From JBFGCA01 sp041567315 (GTDB lineage: Bacteria; Acidobacteriota; Thermoanaerobaculia; Multivoradales; JAHEKO01), in contig JBFGCA010000010.1 in assembly GCA_041567315.1 (NCBI GenBank), positions 1 to 64,000 of the forward strand: 64,000 nt of DNA, given 5' to 3'. Shown in pieces: positions 24,488-32,177 of this stretch. Within the stretch, counting starts at the first letter, position 1. Every line of letters starts with the position of its first letter. A model generated the notes under the pieces. It saw only the letters and a program-made list of their open reading frames with translations, did not search any database and was not told where the DNA came from. Position numbers and translations under genes: made by a program.

Positions 24488-25072
24488 ATGGCCACACTCA
24501 ACGTTCCCGACCAAGAGCGGGTGTCGAGCGACGCCGCCGAGATCCGCGAGTTCCTGGCCCAATACGGGATCTGGTACCGGCGCTTCGAGGGCGGCGAAGC
24601 GCTCGCTGAGGACGCCACCGACGAGGAGATCCTGGCCGCCTACCAGGCGCCGATCGCCGAGCTGATGGCCGCGGGCGACTACGCCACCGCCGACGTCATC
24701 AACGTCCGCCCCGGCACCCCGGGCCTCGAGGCGATGCTCGCCAAGTTCAACAAGGAGCACTGGCACGACGAGAACGAGGTGCGGTTCATCGTCGAGGGCC
24801 GCGGGCTGTTCCACGTCCACCCCGAGGGGGCGCCGGTGTTCAGCCTCGAGGTGGTGGCCGGCGACATGATCAACGTGCCCAGGGGCACCCACCACTGGTT
24901 CGACCTGTGCGAGGACCGCACCATCCGCGCCATCCGGCTGTTCCAGGACACCTCGGGCTGGACCCCCCACTACACCGGCAGCGGCGAGGAGGCCCACTAC
25001 CAGCCGCTGTGCTTCGGACCCGGCTACCTGCCGCCGCAGAAGGTCGAGGACCGGCTGCTGGGCAGCAGCTAG
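24488..25072 (+). CDS. mtnD: Acireductone dioxygenase
   Basis: A 194-residue cupin of the acireductone dioxygenase family. Metal ligands are H91, H93, E97 (HWHDENEVRF) and H135 (PRGTHHWF). With Fe2+ the enzyme gives 2-keto-4-methylthiobutyrate for methionine regeneration. With Ni2+ it gives 3-methylthiopropionate, formate and CO, an off-pathway route known for this family. The sequence does not tell which metal is used. It sits between mtnB (16 bp) and mtnC (21 bp) in one transcription unit; a purine-rich AGGAGAG precedes the ATG. The nearby DmdA-like gene would also be expected to make 3-methylthiopropionate, which gives the neighbourhood a possible common product. Confidence 0.95.
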   Translation: MATLNVPDQERVSSDAAEIREFLAQYGIWYRRFEGGEALAEDATDEEILAAYQAPIAELMAAGDYATADVINVRPGTPGLEAMLAKFNKEHWHDENEVRFIVEGRGLFHVHPEGAPVFSLEVVAGDMINVPRGTHHWFDLCEDRTIRAIRLFQDTSGWTPHYTGSGEEAHYQPLCFGPGYLPPQKVEDRLLGSS

Positions 25073-25093
25073 CCCAAGGGAGACCAGGCGCGG

Positions 25094-25804
25094 ATGGCGC
25101 TGCCGGCCGGCGTCCGCGCCGTTCTCACCGACATCGAAGGCACCACCACTCCGGTGGCCTTCGTCTACGAGGTGCTGTTCCCGTTCGCCCGCCGGCGGCT
25201 GGCGCCGACCTGCGCCGCGGCCGGCGAGAACCCGCAGGTGGCGGCGGCGGTCCGCCGCCTCGCCGCCGAGCACGCCGCCGAGGCGGCGACCGGCGCCGAT
25301 CTGCCCGCCTTCGGGGACGGCGCCGTCTACGCCGCGTATCTGATGGACCGGGATCGCAAGTCGACCGGGCTCAAGGCGCTCCAGGGTCTGATCTGGGAGG
25401 CAGGCTACAGGAGCGGCGAGCTGGTCGGGCAGGTCTACCCCGACGTGCCGCCGGCGCTCGCCACCTGGCGCCGGGACGGCGTGCGGCTGCGGGTCTTCTC
25501 GTCCGGCAGCGTGCTGGCCCAGGAGCTCCTCTTCGGCCACTCCGACCACGGCGACCTGGTGCCCTTCTTCGAGGGCTTCCACGACACCACCACCGGACCC
25601 AAGAAGGAGGCGGCCTCCTACCAGGCCATCGCCCGCGCCTTCGACCTCCCCGCCGGCGAGGTACTGTTCCTGAGCGACGTCGTCGCCGAGCTGGACGCCG
25701 CGGCCGCGGCCGGCATGCCGACCGGCTTCTTCGACCGCCCGGGCAACCAGCCCGCCGACCCCGGGCCGCACCCGGTCTACCGCGAGTTCGGCCAGCTCAC
25801 CTGA
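25094..25804 (+). CDS. mtnC: Enolase-phosphatase E1 (acireductone synthase)
   Basis: A 236-residue HAD-family enzyme. The motif VLTDIEGTTTPVAFV provides the nucleophile D13 and E15, the DxEGTT signature special to MtnC. FSSGSVLAQELLFG is motif II, and FLSDVVAELDAA is motif IV. It enolises and dephosphorylates the diketo-methylthiopentyl phosphate from MtnB to make acireductone for MtnD. As the third gene of the unit it ends at a hairpin terminator. Genes for MtnA, MtnK/P and the final transaminase are not next to it in this window. Confidence 0.95.
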   Translation: MALPAGVRAVLTDIEGTTTPVAFVYEVLFPFARRRLAPTCAAAGENPQVAAAVRRLAAEHAAEAATGADLPAFGDGAVYAAYLMDRDRKSTGLKALQGLIWEAGYRSGELVGQVYPDVPPALATWRRDGVRLRVFSSGSVLAQELLFGHSDHGDLVPFFEGFHDTTTGPKKEAASYQAIARAFDLPAGEVLFLSDVVAELDAAAAAGMPTGFFDRPGNQPADPGPHPVYREFGQLT

Positions 25805-25806
25805 GA

Positions 25807-25829
25807 CCGCGGCGCATCCGGCGCCGCGG
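25807..25829. terminator. Hairpin terminator after mtnC
   Basis: A perfect 9-bp GC stem (25807-25815 with 25821-25829) and loop ATCCG follow the mtnC stop by 2 bases and precede the convergent gene ending at 25889. Confidence 0.65.
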
Positions 25830-25888
25830 CCGCGGGCCGCGAAGGGCGGCACTCGCCCGCCGTTGGCACGCCGCCGACGCCCGCCGCC

Positions 25889-27115
25889 TCAGCGCGGGCG
25901 GACCCTGCCGTCCATGTCGGGGACGACGAAGTCCGGGTCGATCCGGCACAACCCCGGAAAGAAGGCCGCCCACGCCTCGCACGAGGCCTGCAGATCGGCG
26001 GCGCTCGGCTGCGGGCCGCCGGCCGCCCACTCCTCGAGCGCCGCCCAGGCGCCGATCACCTCGGGCGGCGTGAAGCCGCAGTGGGTCGGCTGCCGCTCGA
26101 CCGCGACGCCGACGGTCAGGTTCCCGGCCGGCACCACGGCGGCGTACTCGCTCTGGTTCTCGACGATCACCAGACCGTCCTTGCTGGTGTGGAGCGAGAT
26201 GATGCGGGCGTCGCCGACGTCGCCGTCGGGCGTGAAGTTGCGGCCCAGCCGGCGCTCGGCCTTGGGCTTGGCAGCCACCCGCTCGATCGCCGCGTCGATC
26301 GCCGGGTCACCGTAGACCACGCTCTCGTTGCCGATCCCCTGGCGGCGGCGCAGCTTGTCGCGCGAGTGGATGAGATCGCTCAGCCCGAAGGTCACGTAGT
26401 TCATGTCGACCAGCAGGAAATCGGCCGGCAGGCCGCCGAGCCTGAGGATCTTGCGCAGCCGCCGCTTTTGCGCCCGGGTGCGCTGGCCGCGCCGCTCGAG
26501 GATCCCGGTGCAGGCGTTGACCGCTTCGGCGACCTCCTCCTCGGTCAGGGTCGAGCCGCGGGGCAGGCCCTTGGGACCTCCCGGCAGCGCCGCCTCCGGC
26601 ACCTCGGCGCAGACCGCGTCGTAGAGCAGCCGCAGGTCGAGCGCCCCGTCCCAGTTGCGGCTGCCGGCCATCGCCCCGCAGAAGGTCAGCGCCCCCACCA
26701 CGTTGCCGAGGTCGGCCTGCTCGAGCGCCGCCGCAGTGACGATGCCGCCCAGCGAGGCGCCGTAGAGGAACACCCGCCCCGGGGCGCCGAACTCGGAGTC
26801 GAAGACCTGGACCAGCAGCTCGAGGTCGCGGCTGCTCTTGAACAGCGCCCAGCCGACCTGCCGGTAGCTCGAAGCGGCGACCGCGAAGCCCTCCAGCAGG
26901 TGGACCTCGGCCAGCGGTCCCAGGTCGTCGACCGGCCCGATCGGCGACAGCGAGAAGCCGTGGTTCCAGATCACCAGGTCGCCGTTCCAGGGTTCCGGGA
27001 CGACGATCTTGTAGTGGACGCCGCCCGCCGTGGTGCCGACGACCTCGGTGTCGGCCACCGCCGCCGCCGCCGCCAGGGCCGCAACCAGCGTGAAGATCAG
27101 AGCCGTCCGGCGCAT
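25889..27115 (-). CDS. Secreted alpha/beta-hydrolase-fold protein
   Basis: A 408-residue exported protein. The signal peptide (MRRTALIFTLVAALAAAAAV) is followed by an alpha/beta hydrolase: GDLVIWNHGFSLSP supplies the oxyanion loop, and YGASLGGIVTAAALEQ is the nucleophile elbow with serine. A long insertion with two cysteine-containing stretches (CGAMAG, DAVCAEV, NACTGI) forms a lid. ISLHTSKDGLVIVENQSEYA near the C-terminus is likely the acid-bearing region, and QPTHCGFTPPEV the histidine. It resembles the secreted esterases of Acidobacteriota and Proteobacteria whose substrate is unknown. GGAGG precedes the ATG on the minus strand. It is the second gene after the secreted protein at 27139-28032 (23-bp gap). 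Confidence 0.75.
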   Translation of the reverse strand: MRRTALIFTLVAALAAAAAVADTEVVGTTAGGVHYKIVVPEPWNGDLVIWNHGFSLSPIGPVDDLGPLAEVHLLEGFAVAASSYRQVGWALFKSSRDLELLVQVFDSEFGAPGRVFLYGASLGGIVTAAALEQADLGNVVGALTFCGAMAGSRNWDGALDLRLLYDAVCAEVPEAALPGGPKGLPRGSTLTEEEVAEAVNACTGILERRGQRTRAQKRRLRKILRLGGLPADFLLVDMNYVTFGLSDLIHSRDKLRRRQGIGNESVVYGDPAIDAAIERVAAKPKAERRLGRNFTPDGDVGDARIISLHTSKDGLVIVENQSEYAAVVPAGNLTVGVAVERQPTHCGFTPPEVIGAWAALEEWAAGGPQPSAADLQASCEAWAAFFPGLCRIDPDFVVPDMDGRVRPR

Positions 27116-27138
27116 GTGCAACCTCCAGTCGTGCCGGC

Positions 27139-28032
27139 TCAGTTGCCGACGAAGGCGACCTCGGTGGCGGCGTAGTTGAGGTAGAGCCACCAGCCGGTCT
27201 CGCCGCCGTGGAGGTCGCGGTCGTCGCCGGCCGCGCAGTTGCCCGTGCCACCCGGGAACAGGATGCTCAGCGGCTCGCCGCCGACCAGCGGCAGCTCGGG
27301 CGGCAGCAGGATGGAGTCGGCGTCGGCTTCCGAGAGGAAGCCGATCATCAGCCCGTCCGCCAGGTCGGTGACCGGAGCGCCGACGAAGCGGGCGCCGGTG
27401 CGGCCGTCGACCAGGTCGACCACCAGCCCGCCACCCAGGTCGAGGGGAACGGTCACCGGGTCGCTCGCGAAACAGGGCGCCGCCGGCTCGCCGACCGGCG
27501 GCGAGTAGCCCGAGGTGGTGCCGGCGAGCGGCGCCAGACAGACGCCTATCGCCTGCCCGTCGTAGGCCGTGGTGCGCGGCACCGGGCTGCGGTCCCAGTC
27601 GCAGACCGGGGCGCCGGGCGGAGCGGTGCAGAGCCCGAACCCCTGGTCGAGCCGCGCGCCGCTGGCCAGCGGATCGAGCGGCCGGAAGCCCAGGAGCACG
27701 CTCAGGTCCAGCAGCCCGTCGCCGTCCCCGTCGGTCTCGATGGCGGTCTGGAGCTGGTCGTTGAGCGACGGCGCCAGGTTCCCCGGCAGCGGCTGGTCGG
27801 TGAAGTCGAAGCAGCCCACCAGGGGAACGTCGACGAAGACGTGCGGGTCGCGCAGGTCGAGGTCGAGGTGCCGGTACACCGTCGGCGGCGGCTCGGGCGG
27901 CACCCGGCCCGACCAGGCCAGCGTGTTGCCGCTCTCGAAATCGTCGCCGTAGAACACCTGCCCGGCCGCCGGCGCGGCCAGCAGCGAGGAGACGAAGGCG
28001 GCCGCGACCAACCGGCTCCAACGTCGAGACAT
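27139..28032 (-). CDS. Secreted protein with FESG-type N-terminal motif, function unknown
   Basis: A 297-residue exported protein. After the signal peptide (LVAAAFVSSLLAAPAAGQ) it has FYGDDFESGNTLAWS, a motif found just after cleavage in many secreted proteins of Acidobacteriota and gammaproteobacteria. The rest is a beta-rich domain with six or so cysteines likely in disulfides (VGCFDFTD, GLCTAPPGAPVCDWD, GVCLAPL, APCFASD, GNCAAGD), suggestive of an extracellular fold. An aspartate-rich DGDGDGLLD could bind calcium. No catalytic family is recognised. It is the first gene of a two-gene unit with the secreted hydrolase. Confidence 0.65.
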   Translation of the reverse strand: MSRRWSRLVAAAFVSSLLAAPAAGQVFYGDDFESGNTLAWSGRVPPEPPPTVYRHLDLDLRDPHVFVDVPLVGCFDFTDQPLPGNLAPSLNDQLQTAIETDGDGDGLLDLSVLLGFRPLDPLASGARLDQGFGLCTAPPGAPVCDWDRSPVPRTTAYDGQAIGVCLAPLAGTTSGYSPPVGEPAAPCFASDPVTVPLDLGGGLVVDLVDGRTGARFVGAPVTDLADGLMIGFLSEADADSILLPPELPLVGGEPLSILFPGGTGNCAAGDDRDLHGGETGWWLYLNYAATEVAFVGN

Positions 28033-28400
28033 TTCGAGATCAGGGTACCGCAAGAGCCCTGGGTCGGCATCTGCCGGCCCACGGGCCGGTCCGGGCCGTG
28101 GGCGCAACAGCAACGTCAGCCCTTTCTTCCAGGTAGGAGTCCGGAAGCGGAGAAAGGTGGCTGCCGCGCGGCGACGTGAGGCCGCGGCGCGCCTTCACCA
28201 GCTCGTGCGGCGGGTCAGGGCCGGAGCCCGCCGCCGCAGTCCGGTGGCGCCGGCGATCCCTATGGCTTGTCTGTGGCTGCTACCTGCGGCGCAGCCCCCA
28301 GCCGGACTCGGCTCGGGTGGGTTTGGCACTGCTCGCCAATCGCTGACATTCTCGGCAGCGACCGACTGGGCGAGCGCAGCCCTACCTGGATCTTCTCGAG
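28033..28400. other. Intergenic gap, no gene recognised
   Basis: This 368-bp gap lies between divergent genes. I see no reading frame with convincing codon use, no RNA-like structure and no clear promoter. Confidence 0.5.
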
Positions 28401-30089
28401 ATGACTGCCGATTCGCCAAACGCGCCTCGGAGCGTCCCTGAGCTGGTGGTCCGGGCGGCGCGCGACTACCCCGAGCGGGGGGTGGTGATCTACGACGGGC
28501 GCGGGCGGCGGCCCGAGCGGCGGCGGTTCGGGGAGGTGCTGGCGGCGGCGCGGGTGGCGGCGGGGCGGCTGGCGGCGCTGGGGGTCGAGCCCGGCGACCG
28601 GGTGGCGGTCTGCCTGCCGACCTGCTGGCCGTGGCTCGAGGTCTGGCTCGGCGCCCTGCTGCGGGGGGCGCTGCCGGTGGCGATCGCGCCGGGGGCGCTG
28701 CTGGGCTCGAACGAGGAGCACCTGCTGCGGCTGCAAGAGGTGCTCGAGCTGCTGGGCGGGCGGCACCTGGTCTGCCGGCCGCGGCTCGAGCGCGACGCCC
28801 GGGAGCGCGCGACCTTCGGCCCCGAGGTCACGCTGGCGACCCCGGAATCGCTGGCCGAGCTGCCGGCGGGGGACGGAGGCAGCGCCGCCGGCGACCCCGA
28901 GGCCACCGCCTTCCTGCAGCTCACCAGCGGCACCACCGGCGTCTCGCGGGCGGTGAAGATCCCGCACCGGGCGGCGCTCCACAACGCGCACGCCATCGGG
29001 CAGGCGGTGATCCGGCCGCTCGGGGTGCGGACCGACGACCCCGAGCACGCGGTGGTCTCGTGGCTGCCGCTCTACCACGACATGGGGCTGGTGGGGTGTT
29101 TCCTGGCCGGCCTGTTCCACGGCGTCGAGGTCGTGCTGCTGCCGTCGGAGGCCTTCCTGGGCCGGCCGCGGCTGTGGCTCGAGAACCTGGCGCGCTTCGG
29201 CTCGACGGCCTCGGCGGCGCCCAACTTCGGGTTCCAGTTCTGCGTCGACCAGATCGGCGACGAGGAGGTGGCGACGCTCGATCTCTCCGGGGTCAAGGCG
29301 GCGATGGTCGGCGCCGAGACGGTGCGGCCCGAGACCCTCGACGCCTTCGCGGAGAAGTTCGCCGGCCACGGCTTCGACCCGGTCGCCTTCCGGCCGTGCT
29401 ACGGCCTGGCCGAGGCCACCCTGGCGGTGACCATGGACCTGGCGGGCCGGGGGCCGCGTACCCGTGCCGCCCCGTCGGGGAGCGGTCTCGCCCAGCGGCC
29501 GGTGGTCTCCCTCGGCGGCCCGGTCGCCGACACCCGGGTGGTGGTCACCGCACCCGACGGGACACCGCTCGGCGACGACCGGATCGGCGAGATCCGCGTC
29601 CGCGGCCCCGGGCTCTTTGCCGGCTACTGGGGCGACGAGGCGGCGACCGCCGCGGCGCTCGAGGACGGCTGGCTCAGGACCGGCGACCTCGGCTTCGTCC
29701 ACGACGGCGAGCTGTACGTCACCGGGCGGCTCAAGGACGTGCTGATCGTGCGCGGCCACAACGTCATGCCCGAGGAGCTGGAGCGGCTGGCCGAGCGCGC
29801 CACCGGCGGTGGCGGGCTCTACCGCGCCGGCGCCTTCTCGATCACCCGCGGCGGCGAGGGCGAGGAGATCGTCATCGTCGCCGAGGTGGCGGCCCGCGGC
29901 GCCGACGAGCTGCGGCGGCTGGGCGACGCCGTCCGCAGCCGGGTCGGCCAGACCCTCGCCCTGCCGGTCGCCGACGTCGCCCTGGTGCCGGGCGGCAAGC
30001 TGCCCAAGACCACCAGCGGCAAGGTGCGCCGCGAGCGCCTGCGCCGCGACTACCTCGCCGACCGCCTGCCGCGGCTCGACGGTTCGTGA
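28401..30089 (+). CDS. Fatty-acyl-AMP ligase (FAAL-like, AMP-dependent synthetase)
   Basis: A 562-residue ANL-superfamily enzyme. The P-loop LQLTSGTTGVSRAVKIPH, the A4-type SWLPLYHDMGLVG, the A5 motif YGLAEATLAV, the hinge/A7-A8 GWLRTGDLGF and GRLKDVLIVRGHNVMPEELE, and the terminal lysine in KLPKTTSGKVRR are all present. The SWLPLYHDMGL form is typical of fatty-acyl-AMP ligases, which activate a fatty acid as the adenylate and transfer it to an acyl carrier protein rather than to CoA. The gene directly downstream encodes such a carrier, and the next an acyltransferase, giving a plausible activate-carry-transfer cassette. Confidence 0.88.
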   Translation: MTADSPNAPRSVPELVVRAARDYPERGVVIYDGRGRRPERRRFGEVLAAARVAAGRLAALGVEPGDRVAVCLPTCWPWLEVWLGALLRGALPVAIAPGALLGSNEEHLLRLQEVLELLGGRHLVCRPRLERDARERATFGPEVTLATPESLAELPAGDGGSAAGDPEATAFLQLTSGTTGVSRAVKIPHRAALHNAHAIGQAVIRPLGVRTDDPEHAVVSWLPLYHDMGLVGCFLAGLFHGVEVVLLPSEAFLGRPRLWLENLARFGSTASAAPNFGFQFCVDQIGDEEVATLDLSGVKAAMVGAETVRPETLDAFAEKFAGHGFDPVAFRPCYGLAEATLAVTMDLAGRGPRTRAAPSGSGLAQRPVVSLGGPVADTRVVVTAPDGTPLGDDRIGEIRVRGPGLFAGYWGDEAATAAALEDGWLRTGDLGFVHDGELYVTGRLKDVLIVRGHNVMPEELERLAERATGGGGLYRAGAFSITRGGEGEEIVIVAEVAARGADELRRLGDAVRSRVGQTLALPVADVALVPGGKLPKTTSGKVRRERLRRDYLADRLPRLDGS

Positions 30090-30153
30090 GGGGGTAAGAT
30101 CCGCCCCCGGGTCGGCCGTCGCGCCCGCGGATCCCCTCACCACCGGAGTCGAC

Positions 30154-30408
30154 ATGGACAGGAAGCAGATCGCGTTGGAGGTCATCGCCGAGGTGGCGGG
30201 GGTGGAGATCTCCAAGCTCACCCCGGAGACCGAGCTGGTGGCCCAGCTCGGCATCGACTCGCCCAAGGCGCTGCAGATGCTGATCCAGCTCGAGGACCGC
30301 TTCGGGATCGAGATCGACGACGAGGACCTCGAGGGGCTGACCACGGTCGGCAACGTCCTCGACACCATCGACCGCTACGAGCGCGCGGCCCAGGCCGAGG
30401 CCACCTGA
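30154..30408 (+). CDS. Acyl carrier protein
   Basis: An 84-residue acidic four-helix carrier. The phosphopantetheine serine is S36 in LGIDSPKALQML, the expected DSxxxxE/Q region with Pro after the serine instead of the usual Leu. IEIDDEDLEGLTTVGNVLD is the helix II-III region. GGAG sits 5 bases before the ATG. It is probably the acceptor for the acyl-adenylate made by the ligase 64 bp upstream. The unusual proline suggests a dedicated rather than general fatty-acid-synthesis carrier. Confidence 0.88.
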   Translation: MDRKQIALEVIAEVAGVEISKLTPETELVAQLGIDSPKALQMLIQLEDRFGIEIDDEDLEGLTTVGNVLDTIDRYERAAQAEAT

Positions 30409-30463
30409 CGGCGGCCGGCCGCGATCCGGAACCGCGCGGGCCCCGCCCCCGGCGCCCACCCGC

Positions 30464-31189
30464 ATGAAGCAGCGCAACCCACGGCTCGGGCGCCGGGATC
30501 GGTGGCTCGCCGCCGCCGGTGCGGTGGTCGGCACGCTGGTGCTCAGACTGCTGGCTCTCACCTGGCGGCTCCAGGTGGTGAGCGGCGAGGAGCATGCCGA
30601 GCGCCTGCTGGCCGGCGGCGGGCCGGCCATCCTCACCGCCTGGCACAACCGCATCTTCGTCTGCGGCTATTACGTCTGGAGCCGGCTGGTGGGCCGCGGG
30701 CTCAAGGTCGGCCTGCTGGTCAGCCTGTCGCGGGACGGCGAGCTGATGGCGCGGGCCGCCGGCCGCGCCGGTCTCTACGTGGTCCGCGGCTCGGCCTCGA
30801 TGGGCGGCCTCTCCGCCCTGCGGCGCCTGCGCCGCATGCTGCTCGAGGACCGCCTGAGCGTCGGCACCGCCGCCGACGGCTCGCGCGGCCCGCTCTACGA
30901 CCCCAAGCCCGGCACCCTGGTCCTCGCCCAGCTCTCGGGCGCCCCCATCCTGCCGCTGGGCGGCGCCGCCGACCGCGGCTGGCGGCTCGGCTCCTGGGAC
31001 CGCCTCATCGTCCCCAAGCCCTTCGCCCGCATCCGCATCGCGGTCGGCGCCCCCGTCCACGTCCCGCCCAACCCGTCCTCCGCAGAGCTGGCCGAAGGTA
31101 CCCGCCAGCTCGGCGCCACCCTCACCGAGCTGGTCGAGCGCGCCGAGCAGGTCCCTCGCGGGGACCGGCAGACGGACCCCGATCCTTGA
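30464..31189 (+). CDS. DUF374-type lysophospholipid acyltransferase-like membrane protein
   Basis: A 241-residue protein with an N-terminal hydrophobic anchor (LAAAGAVVGTLVLRLLALTW). The domain then has ILTAWHNRIFVCGYY, LLVSLSRDGELMARAA, VRGSASMGGLSALRRL and the DUF374 hallmark ADGSRGPLYDPKPGTLVLAQ. DUF374 proteins are related to lysophospholipid and lipid A acyltransferases, with the catalytic H-x4-D pattern modified. As the third gene after the acyl-AMP ligase and carrier protein it is a natural candidate to transfer the acyl group onto a lipid or other membrane acceptor. The acceptor is not known. Its stop overlaps a TTG that may start the next gene. Confidence 0.82.
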   Translation: MKQRNPRLGRRDRWLAAAGAVVGTLVLRLLALTWRLQVVSGEEHAERLLAGGGPAILTAWHNRIFVCGYYVWSRLVGRGLKVGLLVSLSRDGELMARAAGRAGLYVVRGSASMGGLSALRRLRRMLLEDRLSVGTAADGSRGPLYDPKPGTLVLAQLSGAPILPLGGAADRGWRLGSWDRLIVPKPFARIRIAVGAPVHVPPNPSSAELAEGTRQLGATLTELVERAEQVPRGDRQTDPDP

Positions 31190-32052
31190 GCAGCAAGCCG
31201 ATCAGCCGGCGGTTGCTGCCCGCGCGGCCCCCCGTGCCTGCAAGCAGGTTCCAGAACTGGGTAGGACAGACCGCCCGGCCTGCCCGCGCCGGCGCGGCGG
31301 CGGTCCTGCTCCTCGCGAGCTGCGGCGGGACCGAGAAAACCGCCCCGATGGTCACATCCGAGCCAACCGCGGACGCGACCCGCGCCGACGGGCTGTGGGC
31401 CGAAGGCCGGCAGCTGGAGCGGCGCGGTGATCTCGACGGCGCCCTCGAACGTTGGCGGGAGGCGATCCGCGTCGGCCCCTACGACGAGGGCCGGCGCTAC
31501 TATTTCGGGGCGCGCTTCATCCAGCGTCGGCCGCTCGACGAGGTCGAGAGCTACTACCGGCAGCAGCTCGACTCCGACTCCGACCCCAAGCCGCAGACCA
31601 GCCACTACCTGTGGGGCGCCGCTCTGATGCGTCACGGCCGCCATGATCGGGCGGCCGAGCAGTTTCGGCGCGCCCTGGAGATCGACCCGGCGCACGAGAT
31701 GACCCACGAGCTGTGGGGCACGATGCTGGAAGCCGGGGGCGACCTCGAGGGCGCAGTCGAGCACTATCGGCGGGCGGTCGAGATCTTCCCGGACCTCCGA
31801 TCGGCCCACCTGCGGCTCGCCGGCGTTCTGGACAAGCTAGGCCGCGCCGAAGAGGCGAGCGAGCACCGCGGCCTGGCCGCCGCCAGCGACCCCGAGACGC
31901 CCCGGCGCTACCTCTACTTGGGCCGCGCCCTGTTGCGCGCCGGCCGCCCCGCAGCCGCCATCACCGAGCTGGAGAAAGCGATCGAGGCGACGCCCGACGA
32001 CGCCGAGGCGCGCGCTCTCCTCGCCGAGGCACGGCGCCGCCTGGCAGGCTGA
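31186..32052 (+). CDS. TPR-repeat lipoprotein
   Basis: An exported TPR protein of up to 288 residues. The lipobox LLLASC-GG is preceded by a hydrophobic AAAVLLLA stretch, predicting a lipid-anchored protein. Several tetratricopeptide repeats follow (DRAAEQFRRALEIDPAHEMT, AVEHYRRAVEIFPDLRSAHL, AITELEKAIEATPDDAEARA). The start is unsure: a TTG at 31186 overlaps the preceding stop, while a GTG at 31231 would give a shorter, more usual signal sequence. The role is probably scaffolding in the envelope; no specific partner is indicated except position after the acyl transfer cassette. Confidence 0.7.
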   Translation: MSSKPISRRLLPARPPVPASRFQNWVGQTARPARAGAAAVLLLASCGGTEKTAPMVTSEPTADATRADGLWAEGRQLERRGDLDGALERWREAIRVGPYDEGRRYYFGARFIQRRPLDEVESYYRQQLDSDSDPKPQTSHYLWGAALMRHGRHDRAAEQFRRALEIDPAHEMTHELWGTMLEAGGDLEGAVEHYRRAVEIFPDLRSAHLRLAGVLDKLGRAEEASEHRGLAAASDPETPRRYLYLGRALLRAGRPAAAITELEKAIEATPDDAEARALLAEARRRLAG

Positions 32053-32177
32053 GACCCTCGGCGGAGCGACTTCGATGGTGGCCCGCAGCTCCTACGGTCC
32101 GGGCCTGACCGGTGCTCACCTGGCGGTGAGCTGGACGCCACCTGGCGCCGTCATCGGATTGCGCCCTCTGCGGTCGG

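Noticed and set aside
25889..28021. One long minus-strand frame joining the two secreted proteins
   Set aside because: The two genes lie in different frames, each with its own signal peptide and start; the long frame only happens to stay open.
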